In this document: piece after piece, positions 6,973 through 14,695 of the stretch
How positions within the stretch are numbered: position 1 is the stretch's first letter
Layout: every line of letters begins with the position of its first letter
Position numbers and translations under genes: made by a program
Notes under the pieces: generated by a model
The model's database searches: none
What the model saw: the letters and a program-made list of their open reading frames with translations, nothing else
What the model was told of the DNA's origin: nothing
Origin: Flavobacteriales bacterium
GTDB lineage: Bacteria > Bacteroidota > Bacteroidia > Flavobacteriales > PHOS-HE28
NCBI GenBank assembly: GCA_008016945.1
Contig: SSGN01000130.1
Coordinates: 1 to 19,650, forward strand
Length of the DNA: 19,650 bases
Direction of reading: 5' to 3'

Positions 6973-7730
6973 ACGAGGTTCAGGCGCTTCGCCAGATCAT
7001 CCTTGTAACTACCCCCGATCGGGATCACCTTCTTGTCGTTCTCCAGGATCAGATTGGGCTGTTCGATGGCCACGATCTTGTCCAGGCGCACAATGAAGCT
7101 GCGGTGCACTCGGATGAAGTCCGCCTCGGGCAACTTGGCCTCGATATCCTTCATGGTGCTGTGCACCGTGTAGCGCGTGTTGAGGGTGTTGATCACCACG
7201 TAATCCTTCAGCGCCTCGATGAAATAGATGTCGCTGGTCTTGAGCTTCACCAAACGGCTGTTGCTCTTCACGAACATGATGTCGCGCCCACCGGCAGCCT
7301 CCTTGTTCTCCACCAGGGAATAGAGCAGGTCGCGCTCTTTCAGCACCTCCGTCTCCTTCTTGTGCTTGTACAGCGCCATCTCGATCGACGTATGGATATC
7401 GATCTCCTTGAAGGGCTTGATGATGTAACCGTACGGCTGGGTCACCTTCGCCTTGGCAAGGGTGCTCTCATCGGCATACGCCGTTAGGAAGATCACGGGG
7501 ATGTTGGTCTCCTTGCGGATGGCGTCGGCCGCTTCGATACCGTTCATCTCCCCTTTGAGCATGATGTCCATGAGGATGATGTCCGGCCGGTGCTCCAGCG
7601 CAAGGCTGACGGCACTTTCGCCGTTATTGGCGGCACCCACCACATTGTACCCGAGTTTCTTCAGGCTGTGCTGGATATCCTTGCTTACGATGCTCTCATC
7701 CTCAACTACGAGGACATTCGTTTGCGCCAT
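6969..7730 (-). CDS. LytTR-family response regulator
   Basis: This 253-residue response regulator has an N-terminal receiver domain (1-122) and a C-terminal LytTR DNA-binding domain (about 148-250). Receiver residues are all present: acidic pocket Glu10/Asp11, phosphoacceptor Asp55 in ILMDIM, Thr83 and Lys105 in the KPF motif. The LytTR part shows YFIEALKDYVVINT, RYTVHSTMKDIEAKLP and FIRVHRSFIV. LytTR proteins bind direct repeats in promoters; the target genes are unknown here. It starts 3 bases after the stop of the six-PAS kinase, its obvious partner. Its stop and the rnr stop share the bases TTAA at 6969-6972, so no terminator separates these convergent genes. Confidence 0.93.
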   Translation of the reverse strand: MAQTNVLVVEDESIVSKDIQHSLKKLGYNVVGAANNGESAVSLALEHRPDIILMDIMLKGEMNGIEAADAIRKETNIPVIFLTAYADESTLAKAKVTQPYGYIIKPFKEIDIHTSIEMALYKHKKETEVLKERDLLYSLVENKEAAGGRDIMFVKSNSRLVKLKTSDIYFIEALKDYVVINTLNTRYTVHSTMKDIEAKLPEADFIRVHRSFIVRLDKIVAIEQPNLILENDKKVIPIGGSYKDDLAKRLNLV

Positions 7731-7733
7731 GAT

Positions 7734-10700
7734 CTATCGATAACGTTCAAAAGTAAGCAAATACGACACGCCTGGGCCAGTTTTCACATCGAGCTTACCA
7801 TCAAGTTGCTCCACCAGGGTGTGGACCAGTTCCAAGCCCAGGTTGCCATCCTTATCCGTGTGGAATCCTTCGGGTAGACCAGCTCCATCATCGGCAATGG
7901 TTATGGACACCTGGTTGCCCACAAGGTTCGATCCAATGTGTACTTTTCCTGCTCTTCCGTTCGGGAAGGCATGTTTGAACGCGTTACTGATCAGTTCGTT
8001 GAGGATCAATCCACAGGGTATGGCCTGGTCGAGCACCAGTTCCACACGTTTGAGGTCGCGTTCCAACTGGATGTTCCCGGTCAAACTATAGCTCATCACC
8101 AGGTTCCGGCTCAGCCCGTCGATGTAGGTGGCCAGGTCGATGGAGCTGAAATCCTTGTTCTGGTAGAGGCTTTCGTGGATGAACGACATGCTCCGAATGC
8201 GATCCCTACTCACACGCAGGAGCTCAAGGATCCGTTCATCACCGTCCACGTGGGCGGTCTGGAGGCTTAGGATGCTGCTGATCACCTGCAGGTTATTCTT
8301 CACGCGGTGATGGACCTCCTTGAGCAGCACTTCCTTCTCGCTCAGGCTCTGTCTTAGTTTGATCTCGGCTTCCTTCCGGTCGGTGATCCCATAGGCCATG
8401 CAGGAGATCTCCTGCACCCCATCCGCCCCGGCAATGGGGTTCAGGAAACAATCCACCCACATGGCGCGGTCCTCGTCGCCCCGCAGCTCCACTTCGAACT
8501 GCTGGGGGGTTCCATTCCGGGCCGCGATGAACTTGGCGATGGCTGGTTCCGCGGCGCCATCGGCCACGTGTGCCCGCATGAAGCCCACGAAATCGTCCCC
8601 CTCGCTGAACTGGATCCCGAGCCGATGTTCGGAGGTGCGCTGAAAGTGCCCATTGAACGATGTGATCCTGTGGTCCCGGTCCAGGGTCCAGATCATCACG
8701 TTCGCGGCATTCTCGAAGATGGCCTTGATGCGCGCCGCCTGTTGCTGAACCAGGTCTTCGGCCAGCTTCTGTTCTGTGATCTCATGCCCAACGCCGAACA
8801 CTTCCGTTACCGACCCATCAGGCCCGAACACCGGACTCAGGAAGATCTCATTACAGACCCTGTTCCCCCGCTGGTCGAGGCGGTCCGTTTCAAAGCGGAT
8901 CGCTTTGCCGGCGAGCGCATATGCGTATTTCTCCTCCCAGAAACGGTGGTAATCCAACGGTGCGAAAAGGCCACGCGGTCGATCGGGGTCCAGGTTGATC
9001 TCCGGGCGCTTTCCATGCAACCGTTCGATCATATCACCATAACCTCGATTATAGGAGGTCAGTTTGATGGCCGGGTCCACCGTCCAGAACATATGTTCAC
9101 TACTCTCGAATAGCGCACGCAGCTTGGCTTCATGGGCCTTCACCTTTGCCCGTTCCGCATCCACGTAGGTCATGTCCGTGAAGATGCTTCTGGTGGCCAG
9201 GGGTTTGCCTTCCACGCTGCGCAGGTTCGTGGTGCCTTCCACATGCACTTCCTGTCCTTGTTTGCCAATGAAAACGGTCTTGATCCGCTCCACCGGTTCG
9301 CCGGCGAAGACACGTGCATGGCGTTCCAGGAAGGATGTCGCATGAATGGGATGCAGAACGTCCGATAATCGCAATTGCTCGATCTCGCGATCTGAATAGC
9401 CAAGCGCCCTCTTCCAAGCGTTGTTCACATACTCGAACCGGCCATTCTGATCCACGCTTTGGATCAGGTCGGTGGCATTCTCGAACAGATCCCGATAGCG
9501 TTCCTCGCTGGCGCGCAAGGCCTCTTGATCGCGCTTCATGCGCGTGATATCCCGAGAAACGCCCATGGCCCCTAAGTATTCACCGTCTTCGGCGAACATG
9601 CGCGAAGCAGCCAGGAATGTGGTGAACACCTCTCCATCCTTGGTGATGTTCCGGATCTCACCGGTGAACGCTCCATAAGCGTTCAGCTCTTGTTGAATGC
9701 GAGCGAACTCCGTTGGGTCCACATATAGTTTGTTGGTACTGGACCCCATCACCTCATTGAGCTCATACCCGAATCGCATCTGTGCGGCCGGGTTGAATTC
9801 CGTGATCCTGCCCTGAGGATCGGCCGCCATGATCATATCCAACGAGCTTTCGACCAGACTACGTGCGAACTGCCGCGAACGTCGTAGCGCTTCCTGGGTG
9901 CGCCGGTGCTCGGTGATCTCCTGCCGCAATACCTGGTTGACCTCTTCGGCCAGCTGCACCCGTAGGCGTTCGCGGATCAGATTCTGTCGAACCTGTTCAT
10001 CCTGCATGGTGATCTGGATCGCCGAAGCACCTTCGAACAAAGCATCCTCAGCGAACAAGCCCACATCCTTGCATGGGTCATTGGCCAGTTTGACCACCAA
10101 TGGCCCCGATGATTGTTCGCGTCCACGGTTCTGAAGAAGACCAAGAATGGCGGCTTGATCATCCTCATGGAACAAGGTCTGCACCTGCTCACCGATGAGC
10201 ACTTGCCCAGTGAGCGCTTGAGCCGCAGGATTCGCATAATAGACCGATCCATCCCGCACCACGAGCACCCCATCGCGCATGTGTTCCACCAGGCTTCGAT
10301 AGCTTGAGGTGAGCGAGGCTTGTTCCACTTCCGCTTGTTTGATCGCGGTGATATCGATCAACGTGCCTTGTATGGTCGTGGTGCCATCTTCCTCCTCATC
10401 CAGATAGACATTCTCCAATACCTCCACAGGCCGACCATTCCGATGCTTGAGCGTGAGCTCGAAATTCAACAGTCGTTCATGCTCGACCACAGCGGTCAAG
10501 AACCGTTCGCGCTCTGCTGGCGAGAAGTACATCTCGGCAACGGAGCACTTCATCAATTCATCGCGATCCGCATAACCAAGGATGCGAACCAATGCTTCAT
10601 TGCATTCCAGGAAACGACCATCCATGGTGACGCGATAAACCCCAGCTGGATTCCTGTTCACCAACTGTTCATATCGTCGCTCCAGTTCCGCGTACGTGTA

Positions 10701-10751
10701 TTCCTTGGACTTCTTCTGCTCCGAGGATCGCGAAGCCTCTGTGCCTGCCAT
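7734..10751 (-). CDS. Soluble sensor histidine kinase with six PAS domains
   Basis: This 1005-residue kinase has no signal peptide or membrane segment, so it should sense cytoplasmic or membrane-permeant signals. Six PAS or PAC-like units can be placed at about 23-142, 146-252, 292-408, 414-535, 542-664 and 670-796; several begin with the usual LFE/IFENA and end with a DIT-type motif. Unit 2 is degenerate. Short helical linkers join them. The transmitter is HisKA_2 type: LLKEVHHRVKNNLQ with likely phosphoacceptor His814, N-box LILNELISNAFKHAF (Asn918, Asn923), DDGAGLP and GNLGLELV. HisKA_2 kinases commonly pair with LytTR regulators in Bacteroidota, as here, 3 bases downstream. It starts 31 bases after the MORN gene stop and is probably in one operon. 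No ligand or cofactor can be assigned. Confidence 0.93.
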   Translation of the reverse strand: MAGTEASRSSEQKKSKEYTYAELERRYEQLVNRNPAGVYRVTMDGRFLECNEALVRILGYADRDELMKCSVAEMYFSPAERERFLTAVVEHERLLNFELTLKHRNGRPVEVLENVYLDEEEDGTTTIQGTLIDITAIKQAEVEQASLTSSYRSLVEHMRDGVLVVRDGSVYYANPAAQALTGQVLIGEQVQTLFHEDDQAAILGLLQNRGREQSSGPLVVKLANDPCKDVGLFAEDALFEGASAIQITMQDEQVRQNLIRERLRVQLAEEVNQVLRQEITEHRRTQEALRRSRQFARSLVESSLDMIMAADPQGRITEFNPAAQMRFGYELNEVMGSSTNKLYVDPTEFARIQQELNAYGAFTGEIRNITKDGEVFTTFLAASRMFAEDGEYLGAMGVSRDITRMKRDQEALRASEERYRDLFENATDLIQSVDQNGRFEYVNNAWKRALGYSDREIEQLRLSDVLHPIHATSFLERHARVFAGEPVERIKTVFIGKQGQEVHVEGTTNLRSVEGKPLATRSIFTDMTYVDAERAKVKAHEAKLRALFESSEHMFWTVDPAIKLTSYNRGYGDMIERLHGKRPEINLDPDRPRGLFAPLDYHRFWEEKYAYALAGKAIRFETDRLDQRGNRVCNEIFLSPVFGPDGSVTEVFGVGHEITEQKLAEDLVQQQAARIKAIFENAANVMIWTLDRDHRITSFNGHFQRTSEHRLGIQFSEGDDFVGFMRAHVADGAAEPAIAKFIAARNGTPQQFEVELRGDEDRAMWVDCFLNPIAGADGVQEISCMAYGITDRKEAEIKLRQSLSEKEVLLKEVHHRVKNNLQVISSILSLQTAHVDGDERILELLRVSRDRIRSMSFIHESLYQNKDFSSIDLATYIDGLSRNLVMSYSLTGNIQLERDLKRVELVLDQAIPCGLILNELISNAFKHAFPNGRAGKVHIGSNLVGNQVSITIADDGAGLPEGFHTDKDGNLGLELVHTLVEQLDGKLDVKTGPGVSYLLTFERYR

Positions 10752-10782
10752 GGCACGAACTTACAGCAGTACCGCGTCTCGA

Positions 10783-12315
10783 TCAAGGAGTAACCTCCTC
10801 AAAATGATATGGAGCCGGGATCCGTTCCCCATTGATCTTGACCTCCGCACCATCCTTGAACCTCACCGTGGTCAGAAGAACACCGTCTTCATCATACCAG
10901 TTGAAATCCCCTTGCTCCAAGCCCATGGTGTATCGCCCTTCAAGCAACAGTTGGCCATTGGCATGGTACCACTTCTGTTTACCGTTGAGCTCACCGTTCA
11001 CGAAGGCACCTACGAAGTTCTTCTTTCCATTGTCATAGGTATACACCCAATCACCATCCTTCAAGCCGTCCGTATACTTCCCTACTTCCTGATGATCACC
11101 GACTTTATAGAACCACTTCCCATCCTTTGATCCATCGATGTACTCGCCTTGCACGATGATATTCCCTTCCTCATCATACTCCACCGATGCACCGTCCTCC
11201 TTCCCCTTTCGATAAAGCTCTTCCCGATGCTTCGTTCCATTCTCATGGAACCAGATCCAGGTTCCTTGCGGTAGACCGTTCTGATACTTGCCTTGCTGCT
11301 CCACGGCACCATTGCGATGGTAGAACGTCCAATCACCCTCCTTGCGCCCCCCTTTATAACCACCGGAAGCCCGCTTCTCTCCCGAGGCATAGTATTCGGT
11401 CCAATCGCCTTCCATGGCACCCACATCATTCACCGAACCTTCACTGATCAATTGGTCACCGGCATAGATATGCGCCGTGGTCGGCTCACCTCGTTCATTG
11501 AATTGTCGAAAAAGCCCCTCTTTCTTGCCCACTCGTGAATAGCTCCCTAGTGACGCCACTTTGCCGTTCGTATGGTACGTGCGTTTGATATCCAACATCT
11601 GGGCTTGGGTCGCTTGTTCGTCCCGCACACCATTGTCGAACTTCACCATATCCTTCAACCCCCCCTGCTGGTCATATTCCTTGAATACGCCTTGCTTTTC
11701 ACCATCCACGAACACCCCTTCCCATTTCACCTTTCCATTGGGATGGAATTCCTTCCAGGGTCCTTGCTTTAGCCCCATAGCATCAATGCGGTTGATATCC
11801 TCTCGTTTCCGCAGTAGTCCAGCTCCGTACTGAAGTATCGCCACCACCCTACCGTCCTCTCCGTATTCATACCCACGGCCTTCCTCCTTCCCCTCCTTGA
11901 ATGGTATCTCTTTCTGAACCAGACCATTAGGGTATATATAGCGCGCCATGCCCTCCCGTCTATCATCCACGAACATCTCCTCGCTGATCATCACCCCCAT
12001 GGTATCGTACTTCAATACTGGTCCATTCTTCTTATCTGCCATATAGGTGACCGTACTGACCAAGCGCTCCTTCTCATCATAGAACTTCCAAACCCCTTCC
12101 AGAAGTAGATCCCTGCGATCCCCTTCACTACGCAGTGAACCATTTTCGAAATAGGTCCTCCAACGCCCTTCTGGCTTCCCATTCACCAGCATACCCTCAC
12201 TGGCCACCATACCATTGGCATGATAATAACGCTGCAAGCTGTCGACCTGTGCCGCAAGCACCAAGGACAGGAGCATTCCAACAACCACCCCACTCATTCT
12301 CAACCAACTCTTCAT
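10783..12315 (-). CDS. Exported MORN-repeat protein
   Basis: This 510-residue protein starts with a signal peptide (1-22, ending LAA before Gln23). It is then filled by roughly 18 copies of a 20-24-residue MORN-type repeat with the pattern Y-x-NG-x-x-x-x-G-x-(Y/F)-x-x-G-x-(K/R)-x-G-x-W-x-x-Y. Clear copies are YYHANGMVASEGMLVNGKPEG, FHENGTKHREELYRKGKEDG and WYHANGQLLLEGRYTMGLEQG. The repeats form an elongated beta-strand ladder, and exported copies probably bind partners or the envelope. Automated pipelines often name this family YwqK antitoxin, but no toxin gene is adjacent, so that role is not supported. It is the first gene of the cassette with the kinase and regulator, which suggests a link to envelope signalling; this is inference. 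Confidence 0.9.
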   Translation of the reverse strand: MKSWLRMSGVVVGMLLSLVLAAQVDSLQRYYHANGMVASEGMLVNGKPEGRWRTYFENGSLRSEGDRRDLLLEGVWKFYDEKERLVSTVTYMADKKNGPVLKYDTMGVMISEEMFVDDRREGMARYIYPNGLVQKEIPFKEGKEEGRGYEYGEDGRVVAILQYGAGLLRKREDINRIDAMGLKQGPWKEFHPNGKVKWEGVFVDGEKQGVFKEYDQQGGLKDMVKFDNGVRDEQATQAQMLDIKRTYHTNGKVASLGSYSRVGKKEGLFRQFNERGEPTTAHIYAGDQLISEGSVNDVGAMEGDWTEYYASGEKRASGGYKGGRKEGDWTFYHRNGAVEQQGKYQNGLPQGTWIWFHENGTKHREELYRKGKEDGASVEYDEEGNIIVQGEYIDGSKDGKWFYKVGDHQEVGKYTDGLKDGDWVYTYDNGKKNFVGAFVNGELNGKQKWYHANGQLLLEGRYTMGLEQGDFNWYDEDGVLLTTVRFKDGAEVKINGERIPAPYHFEEVTP

Positions 12316-12411
12316 GTATTCTCTTTATTCTTTAAGAATTGATGATGATATAGTATGGTCGGTTGGATCTGTTGATGATCGATCCGCGAGGGACTTGCAT
12401 GTTCCGATTAT

Positions 12412-12419
12412 CAAAATTA
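12412..12419 (-). promoter_or_regulatory. Possible -7 element for the MORN operon
   Basis: TAATTTTG on the minus strand is a perfect TAnnTTTG, 96 bases upstream of the MORN-gene ATG. The nearest TTG is only 13 bases further upstream, shorter than the usual spacer, so the call is tentative. Confidence 0.3.
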
Positions 12420-12494
12420 AAGCACGGTGGATCAACGATCATGTTTCGGAACGAGGAACGGAGTTCTTTAGCTATCAGGGTGTTGGTTAGGGAT

Positions 12495-12510
12495 ATCAAC
12501 GATCGTTGAT
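12495..12510. repeat. 16-bp perfect palindrome ATCAACGATCGTTGAT
   Basis: This perfect palindrome is centred on GATC. A half-copy, GGATCAACGATC, is at 12429-12440, and a near-copy, GGATCAACGATCGTTAGTCC, lies 5.7 kb away at 18181-18200 in the next large gene-free gap. The symmetry fits a dimeric DNA-binding protein. Confidence 0.65.
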
Positions 12511-12562
12511 CCGATGGTTTGAGGAGGTTGGTTGAAAACACAGAGATCATTTGGAGGGTTCT

Positions 12563-12699
12563 GATCGTGGGATCGTAGTGCAGATCGATCGACAACCTTA
12601 TTTGTGGAAATGCTTGTTCTTGTTAAGGGGGCGAGGGTTATCCACAAGGCCGAAAAGTTATTGTTCGTTGTTCACCGTATTCAGCAGGATCCCACGATC
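12563..12699. repeat. 12-bp inverted repeat flanking the DnaA box
   Basis: GATCGTGGGATC (12563-12574) and GATCCCACGATC (12688-12699) are exact reverse complements separated by 113 bases. The perfect DnaA box at 12638-12646 lies near the midpoint. Confidence 0.6.
12638..12646 (+). promoter_or_regulatory. Perfect DnaA box TTATCCACA
   Basis: This is an exact match to the high-affinity bacterial DnaA box. It is a single perfect copy; weaker 7/9 matches are nearby, such as TGTGGAAAT at 12604. One box alone does not prove an origin. Confidence 0.5.
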
Positions 12700-12721
12700 C
12701 GATCGTCAGATCCATCCTGGG

Positions 12722-12729
12722 TATCTTTG
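12722..12729 (+). promoter_or_regulatory. rpiB -7 promoter element
   Basis: TATCTTTG is a perfect TAnnTTTG, 20 bases before the rpiB ATG. No clear TTG is found at the -33 distance. Confidence 0.45.
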
Positions 12730-12749
12730 TTTCAATAAACGACCCTGAC

Positions 12750-13181
12750 ATGCACATCCTGATCGGCAGTGACCATGCTGGCTTCGACTTGAAGCACCAG
12801 TTGAAGGATCATATCCGGAGCCTGGGGCATATCGTAACGGATAAGGGTACACACGTACAGGATAGTGTGGATTATCCGGATCATGCCCATGCTGTGGCTC
12901 AGGGAGTACTGGCAGAACCTGGAGCACTGGGCATATTGATCTGTGGAAGCGGTAATGGAGTGAATATCAGTGCGAATAAGCACAGAGGGATCCGATCCGC
13001 CTTGGCATGGACACCAGAGATCGCCACGTTGGCCAGGAACCATAATGATGCGAACGTATTGGCACTACCAGCACGGTTCATCAGTACTGCGGAGGCATTC
13101 GCCATTGTGGAAGCATTCCTTGCTGGGTCTTTTGAAGGGGGCCGACATCAGCGACGTGTGGAAAAGATCGAATTGGCCTGA
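12750..13181 (+). CDS. rpiB: Ribose-5-phosphate isomerase B
   Basis: This 143-residue cytoplasmic enzyme interconverts ribulose 5-phosphate and ribose 5-phosphate in the pentose phosphate pathway. The RpiB/LacAB signature is complete: IGSDHAGFDLK at the N-terminus with Asp8 and His9, DYPDHA (41-46), the catalytic ICGSGNG loop with Cys65, and RNHNDANVLALPAR with His98 and Asn99. A basic GRHQRRV stretch near the end contacts phosphate in the family. Length is typical. The ATG at 12750 sits 20 bases after a TATCTTTG promoter element. The stop is 2 bases before the M28 peptidase ATG, so the two are co-transcribed although no functional link is evident. Confidence 0.96.
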   Translation: MHILIGSDHAGFDLKHQLKDHIRSLGHIVTDKGTHVQDSVDYPDHAHAVAQGVLAEPGALGILICGSGNGVNISANKHRGIRSALAWTPEIATLARNHNDANVLALPARFISTAEAFAIVEAFLAGSFEGGRHQRRVEKIELA

Positions 13182-13183
13182 TC

Positions 13184-14695
13184 ATGAGATCATTTCGTAG
13201 GATCTGTGTATGGATCGGTGTAGTTGGGGTACATGTGCTTCATGCACAGGTTGACAGCCTGGCTCTGCGGTATGCGGCTTCGATAACGGAAGAGGACCTG
13301 GCTAGGCATCTGTTCATCATCGCAAGTGACGCGTATTTGGGAAGGGATACAGGCAAGGAAGGGCAGAAAATGGCTGCTTCTTACCTGAAAGAACAGTTCA
13401 TCCAAGCCGGGATCTCCCCGGTGCCTGCTGCGGGGATCGTGGACGGATATTTCCAGCCTTTCGAGGTGGTGGAAATGAGGTCAGGAACGATCGCACTAAC
13501 CCATGGTGAACGAAAGTACCAGTACGGGAAGCAGATCGTCTATACCGAAGAGCATCTGACCCAGGATAGGGCGGTGGCTGAATTGATATTCATTCCAGAA
13601 AGGATCCATCTACCTGATGATCAGTTAGTTGGTAAAGTAGTGCTGATGTATCCCGAAGCTCCTGTCGGCAGTGGTTCAGGCATGTGGTCGGGTATACGGA
13701 AGCGTTTGGATGTGTTGCGTGCATCGGGAGTATCCATGATCCTGGTGTGTGTGGATGACCTGGCCGGGCTGATGTCGAAAATGCATGTGACGGATACGCA
13801 TATGCGTTTAGTGGAGCATGAAAAGAGGCAAGAGAAGGAGGTTCGGCCAGCCCAAGTGATCCTCGTGGAACGAACAGCTTTGGAAGAGATCATTGGAGGG
13901 CGTCCATTCGCTCGAGCGGTCCGCAAGGGTAAGATCCAGCGATTGCCGGTCTCGCTGAACGTGGAAGTAACATCCGGCGACCAGCTCTTGACCACGGAGA
14001 ATGTGTTGGCCTATATCGCTGGTTCGGACAAGAGCGATGAGCTCGTGGTGCTAACGGCGCATTATGATCACGTTGGGGTCAAGGATGGTGTGGTCTATAA
14101 TGGGGCTGATGATGATGGCTCGGGAACGGTGGCCATGATCGAGATCGCTGAGGCGTTCGCACAGGCTAAAGCCGCAGGCCATGGTCCTAGACGTAGTGTT
14201 TTGGTGATGGCGGTGAGTGGCGAAGAGAAAGGGTTGTTGGGTTCGCGGTATTATTCCGAGCATCCGGTCTTCCCTTTGTCGAACACCGTGGCCGACCTGA
14301 ACATCGACATGATCGGTCGCCGGGATAGCGCGCACCAGGCATCAGCACCGTATGTTCATGTGATCGGCAGCGACCGCCTGAGCAGTGGGCTTCATGAGGC
14401 CAACGAACGGGCGAACAAGACCTACACCAAGCTGGACCTCGATTACACGTTCAACGCAGAGCATGATCCCAACCGCTTCTACTATCGGAGCGACCACTAC
14501 AACTTCGCTCGAAAAGGGATACCCAGTCTATTCTATTTCAGTGGTATACATGAAGATTATCACCAACCCGGCGACGACGCGGAAAAGATCGATCTCGACC
14601 TGCTGCATCAACGCACGTTGCTGGCCTTTCACACGGCATGGATCCTCGCGAACCAAGAAAGAAGGATCGAAGTGGATAAGCCGGTCAAACCCTGA
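13184..14695 (+). CDS. Secreted M28-family zinc peptidase with PA domain
   Basis: This exported metallopeptidase, probably an aminopeptidase, is 503 residues long. A signal peptide (1-21, ending LHA before Gln22) is followed by an N-terminal region with an inserted protease-associated (PA) domain (about 95-250) and the M28 catalytic domain (about 270-490). The two-zinc site is complete: AHYDHVG (His293, Asp295), GADDDGSG (Asp310), GEEKGL (catalytic Glu347, ligand Glu348), NIDMIG (Asp375) and the final DYHQPGD (His460). It should release N-terminal residues from peptides in the periplasm or outside the cell. It follows rpiB by 2 bases and its TGA is immediately followed by the reversed stop of the convergent lipoprotein gene. 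Confidence 0.93.
   Translation: MRSFRRICVWIGVVGVHVLHAQVDSLALRYAASITEEDLARHLFIIASDAYLGRDTGKEGQKMAASYLKEQFIQAGISPVPAAGIVDGYFQPFEVVEMRSGTIALTHGERKYQYGKQIVYTEEHLTQDRAVAELIFIPERIHLPDDQLVGKVVLMYPEAPVGSGSGMWSGIRKRLDVLRASGVSMILVCVDDLAGLMSKMHVTDTHMRLVEHEKRQEKEVRPAQVILVERTALEEIIGGRPFARAVRKGKIQRLPVSLNVEVTSGDQLLTTENVLAYIAGSDKSDELVVLTAHYDHVGVKDGVVYNGADDDGSGTVAMIEIAEAFAQAKAAGHGPRRSVLVMAVSGEEKGLLGSRYYSEHPVFPLSNTVADLNIDMIGRRDSAHQASAPYVHVIGSDRLSSGLHEANERANKTYTKLDLDYTFNAEHDPNRFYYRSDHYNFARKGIPSLFYFSGIHEDYHQPGDDAEKIDLDLLHQRTLLAFHTAWILANQERRIEVDKPVKP

Larger units (their letters stand above)
12366..12712. other. GATC-dense, palindrome-rich intergenic region (origin-like)
   Basis: The gene-free spacer 12316-12749 between two divergent genes carries 16 GATC sites within 347 bases. 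It also has two GATCGATC tandems (12377, 12583), a 16-bp perfect palindrome (12495-12510), a 12-bp inverted repeat (12563-12574 with 12688-12699) and a perfect DnaA box between its arms. An A/T-rich segment is at 12316-12360. It could be a replication-origin-like element or a complex divergent regulatory region. The only open frame here (12332-12595, minus) does not look like protein. Confidence 0.4.

Noticed and set aside
8246..8253. CCACGTGG core in the kinase gene as a third parS
   Set aside because: Only the central 8 bases match; the flanking GTT/AAC bases are absent.
10783..12315. Antitoxin role for the MORN-repeat protein
   Set aside because: The YwqK antitoxin label comes from automated naming. 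This protein is exported and has no adjacent toxin.
12332..12595. 87-codon minus-strand open frame in the GATC-rich spacer
   Set aside because: No domain or codon-bias support, and it covers palindromes and a promoter-like element; spacer DNA is the better reading.
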